Part shown: positions 63,458-64,000 of the stretch, one piece after another
How the letters are laid out: each line of letters begins with the position of its first letter
How positions within the stretch are numbered: position 1 is the first letter of the stretch
From: Pseudomonas sihuiensis
GTDB taxonomy: Bacteria; Pseudomonadota; Gammaproteobacteria; Pseudomonadales; Pseudomonadaceae
DNA length: 64,000 nt
Direction of reading: 5' to 3'
NCBI RefSeq assembly: GCF_900106015.1
Contig: NZ_LT629797.1
Coordinates: forward strand, 3,472,001-3,536,000
Translations under genes and position numbers: made by a program
The notes under the pieces: model-generated
Seen by the model: only the letters and a program-made list of their open reading frames with translations
Told to the model about the DNA's origin: nothing
Database searches by the model: none

Positions 63458-63504
63458 CCCGGATGCAATCCGGGAGCGCTGCCCCTGGATTTCATCCAGG
63501 CTAC
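63454..63504. repeat. REP-like palindrome (GTAGCCCGGATGCAATCCGGG family)
   Basis: GTAGCCCGGATGCAATCCGG and the inverted GGATTTCATCCAGGCTAC arm; starts in the last codon of rsmD and ends 20 bp before the next gene. Confidence 0.82.
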
Positions 63505-63524
63505 GTTTTGGATAGACCATACCC

Positions 63525-64000
63525 ATGACACCATTCCAACCCGCCTGGTGGCTCCCCGGCCCGCATCTGCAGACGCTGTGGAACCCCTTCTGCCGCAAGC
63601 CGCCGCAACTGGAACGGCAGCGCGAGCGGCTGTGGCTGGACGATGGCGATTTTCTCGACCTCGACTGGCACGGCCCGCATGACGCCCATGCGCCGCTGGT
63701 GCTGGTGCTGCACGGCCTGACCGGCAGTTCCAACTCGCTCTACGTGCTGGGGCTGCAACAGGCGCTGGCCGCGCGCGGCTGGGCCAGCGTGGCGCTGAAC
63801 TGGCGCGGCTGCTCCGGCGAGCCCAACCTGTTGCCGCGTGGCTATCACTCCGGCGCCAGCGAGGATCTGGCATCGGTTGTGGCCCACCTGCGCGCGCAAC
63901 GGCCGATGGCGCCGCTGTACGCAGTCGGCTATTCCCTGGGCGGCAACGTGCTGCTCAAGTATCTGGGGGAGAGTGGCGAGCAGAGCCAACTGCAAGGCGC
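63525..64000 (+). CDS. YheT-like alpha/beta hydrolase (3' end outside window)
   Basis: First 158 residues of an alpha/beta-hydrolase of the YheT/EMB8 group. The N terminus MTPFQPAWWLPGPHLQTLWN is typical. LVLVLHGLTGSSNSLY carries the oxyanion loop, NWRGCSGEPNL follows, and the nucleophile elbow GYSLGGNVLLKYLGE (about residues 139-153) supplies Ser. The catalytic Asp and His lie beyond the window. Substrate unknown; thought to be an ester hydrolase. Confidence 0.9.
   Translation, partial: MTPFQPAWWLPGPHLQTLWNPFCRKPPQLERQRERLWLDDGDFLDLDWHGPHDAHAPLVLVLHGLTGSSNSLYVLGLQQALAARGWASVALNWRGCSGEPNLLPRGYHSGASEDLASVVAHLRAQRPMAPLYAVGYSLGGNVLLKYLGESGEQSQLQG

Overview
The window is high-GC gammaproteobacterial chromosome. 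Gene content and gene order point to Pseudomonas, probably near the P. mendocina/P. oleovorans/P. alcaligenes group. The evidence is aatJQMP-aauSR, the glycine-betaine/sarcosine island, glnA-ntrBC, pilTU-proC-metXW, ftsYEX-rpoH, and several Pseudomonas-type palindromic repeat families. I see no rRNA, tRNA, CRISPR array, prophage or intact insertion sequence. The species assignment is inference.

Layout. (1) 1-7350: the end of an acyltransferase, then acidic amino acid uptake (aatJ, aatQ, aatM, aatP) with its sensor/regulator pair (aauS, aauR). The aatJ promoter shows a complete enhancer-dependent layout: AauR box, IHF site and sigma-54 -24/-12 element. (2) 7602-22150: one-carbon catabolism. 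On the minus strand glyA-soxB-soxD-soxA-soxG-purU-fdhA reads as one block, followed by ltaE and the divergent gbcB/gbcA pair. GbcAB demethylates betaine, SoxBDAG demethylates sarcosine, GlyA turns glycine and methylene-THF into serine, PurU recycles formyl-THF and FdhA removes formaldehyde. The dimethylglycine step (DgcAB) and the regulator GbdR are not in this window. A 694-bp non-coding tract upstream of glyA carries an unusual cluster of DnaA-box-like 9-mers. (3) 22250-31702: typA, thiI, glnA, two DUF4124 secreted proteins, ntrB and ntrC. NtrC-type and sigma-54 sites are readable before glnA and ntrB. (4) 31795-34439: a TM2-domain protein, then a LexA-box-controlled pair made of a radical SAM protein with a helix-hairpin-helix tail and a DUF4130-type DNA-metabolism protein. 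(5) 34405-46118: pilU, pilT, yggS, proC, yggT, yggU, a large dynamin-like GTPase, metX, metW, a DUF4426 protein, rdgB, hemW and a DUF3392 protein. (6) 46246-50790: a Cache-domain chemoreceptor, a P-loop kinase-like protein, a GNAT acetyltransferase and a DUF1329 protein. (7) 50977-64000: trmB, thiG, thiS, DUF423, mtgA, an anchored hypothetical protein, rpoH, ftsX, ftsE, ftsY, a BLUF photoreceptor, a pair of M16 peptidase-family proteins, rsmD and the start of a YheT-like hydrolase.

Most genes are ordinary core Pseudomonas genes. The items most worth a second look are: the DnaA-box cluster upstream of glyA; the SOS-type promoter on the radical SAM/DUF4130 pair; two copies of a short element whose ends pair within each copy but differ between copies; tandem terminator repeats between divergent genes; a DnaA box centred in an inverted repeat upstream of rpoH; the direct repeat upstream of the BLUF gene; and the dynamin-like GTPase between yggU and metX. 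All gene names and locus comparisons come from recognising motifs and from memory of reference genomes; nothing was searched.
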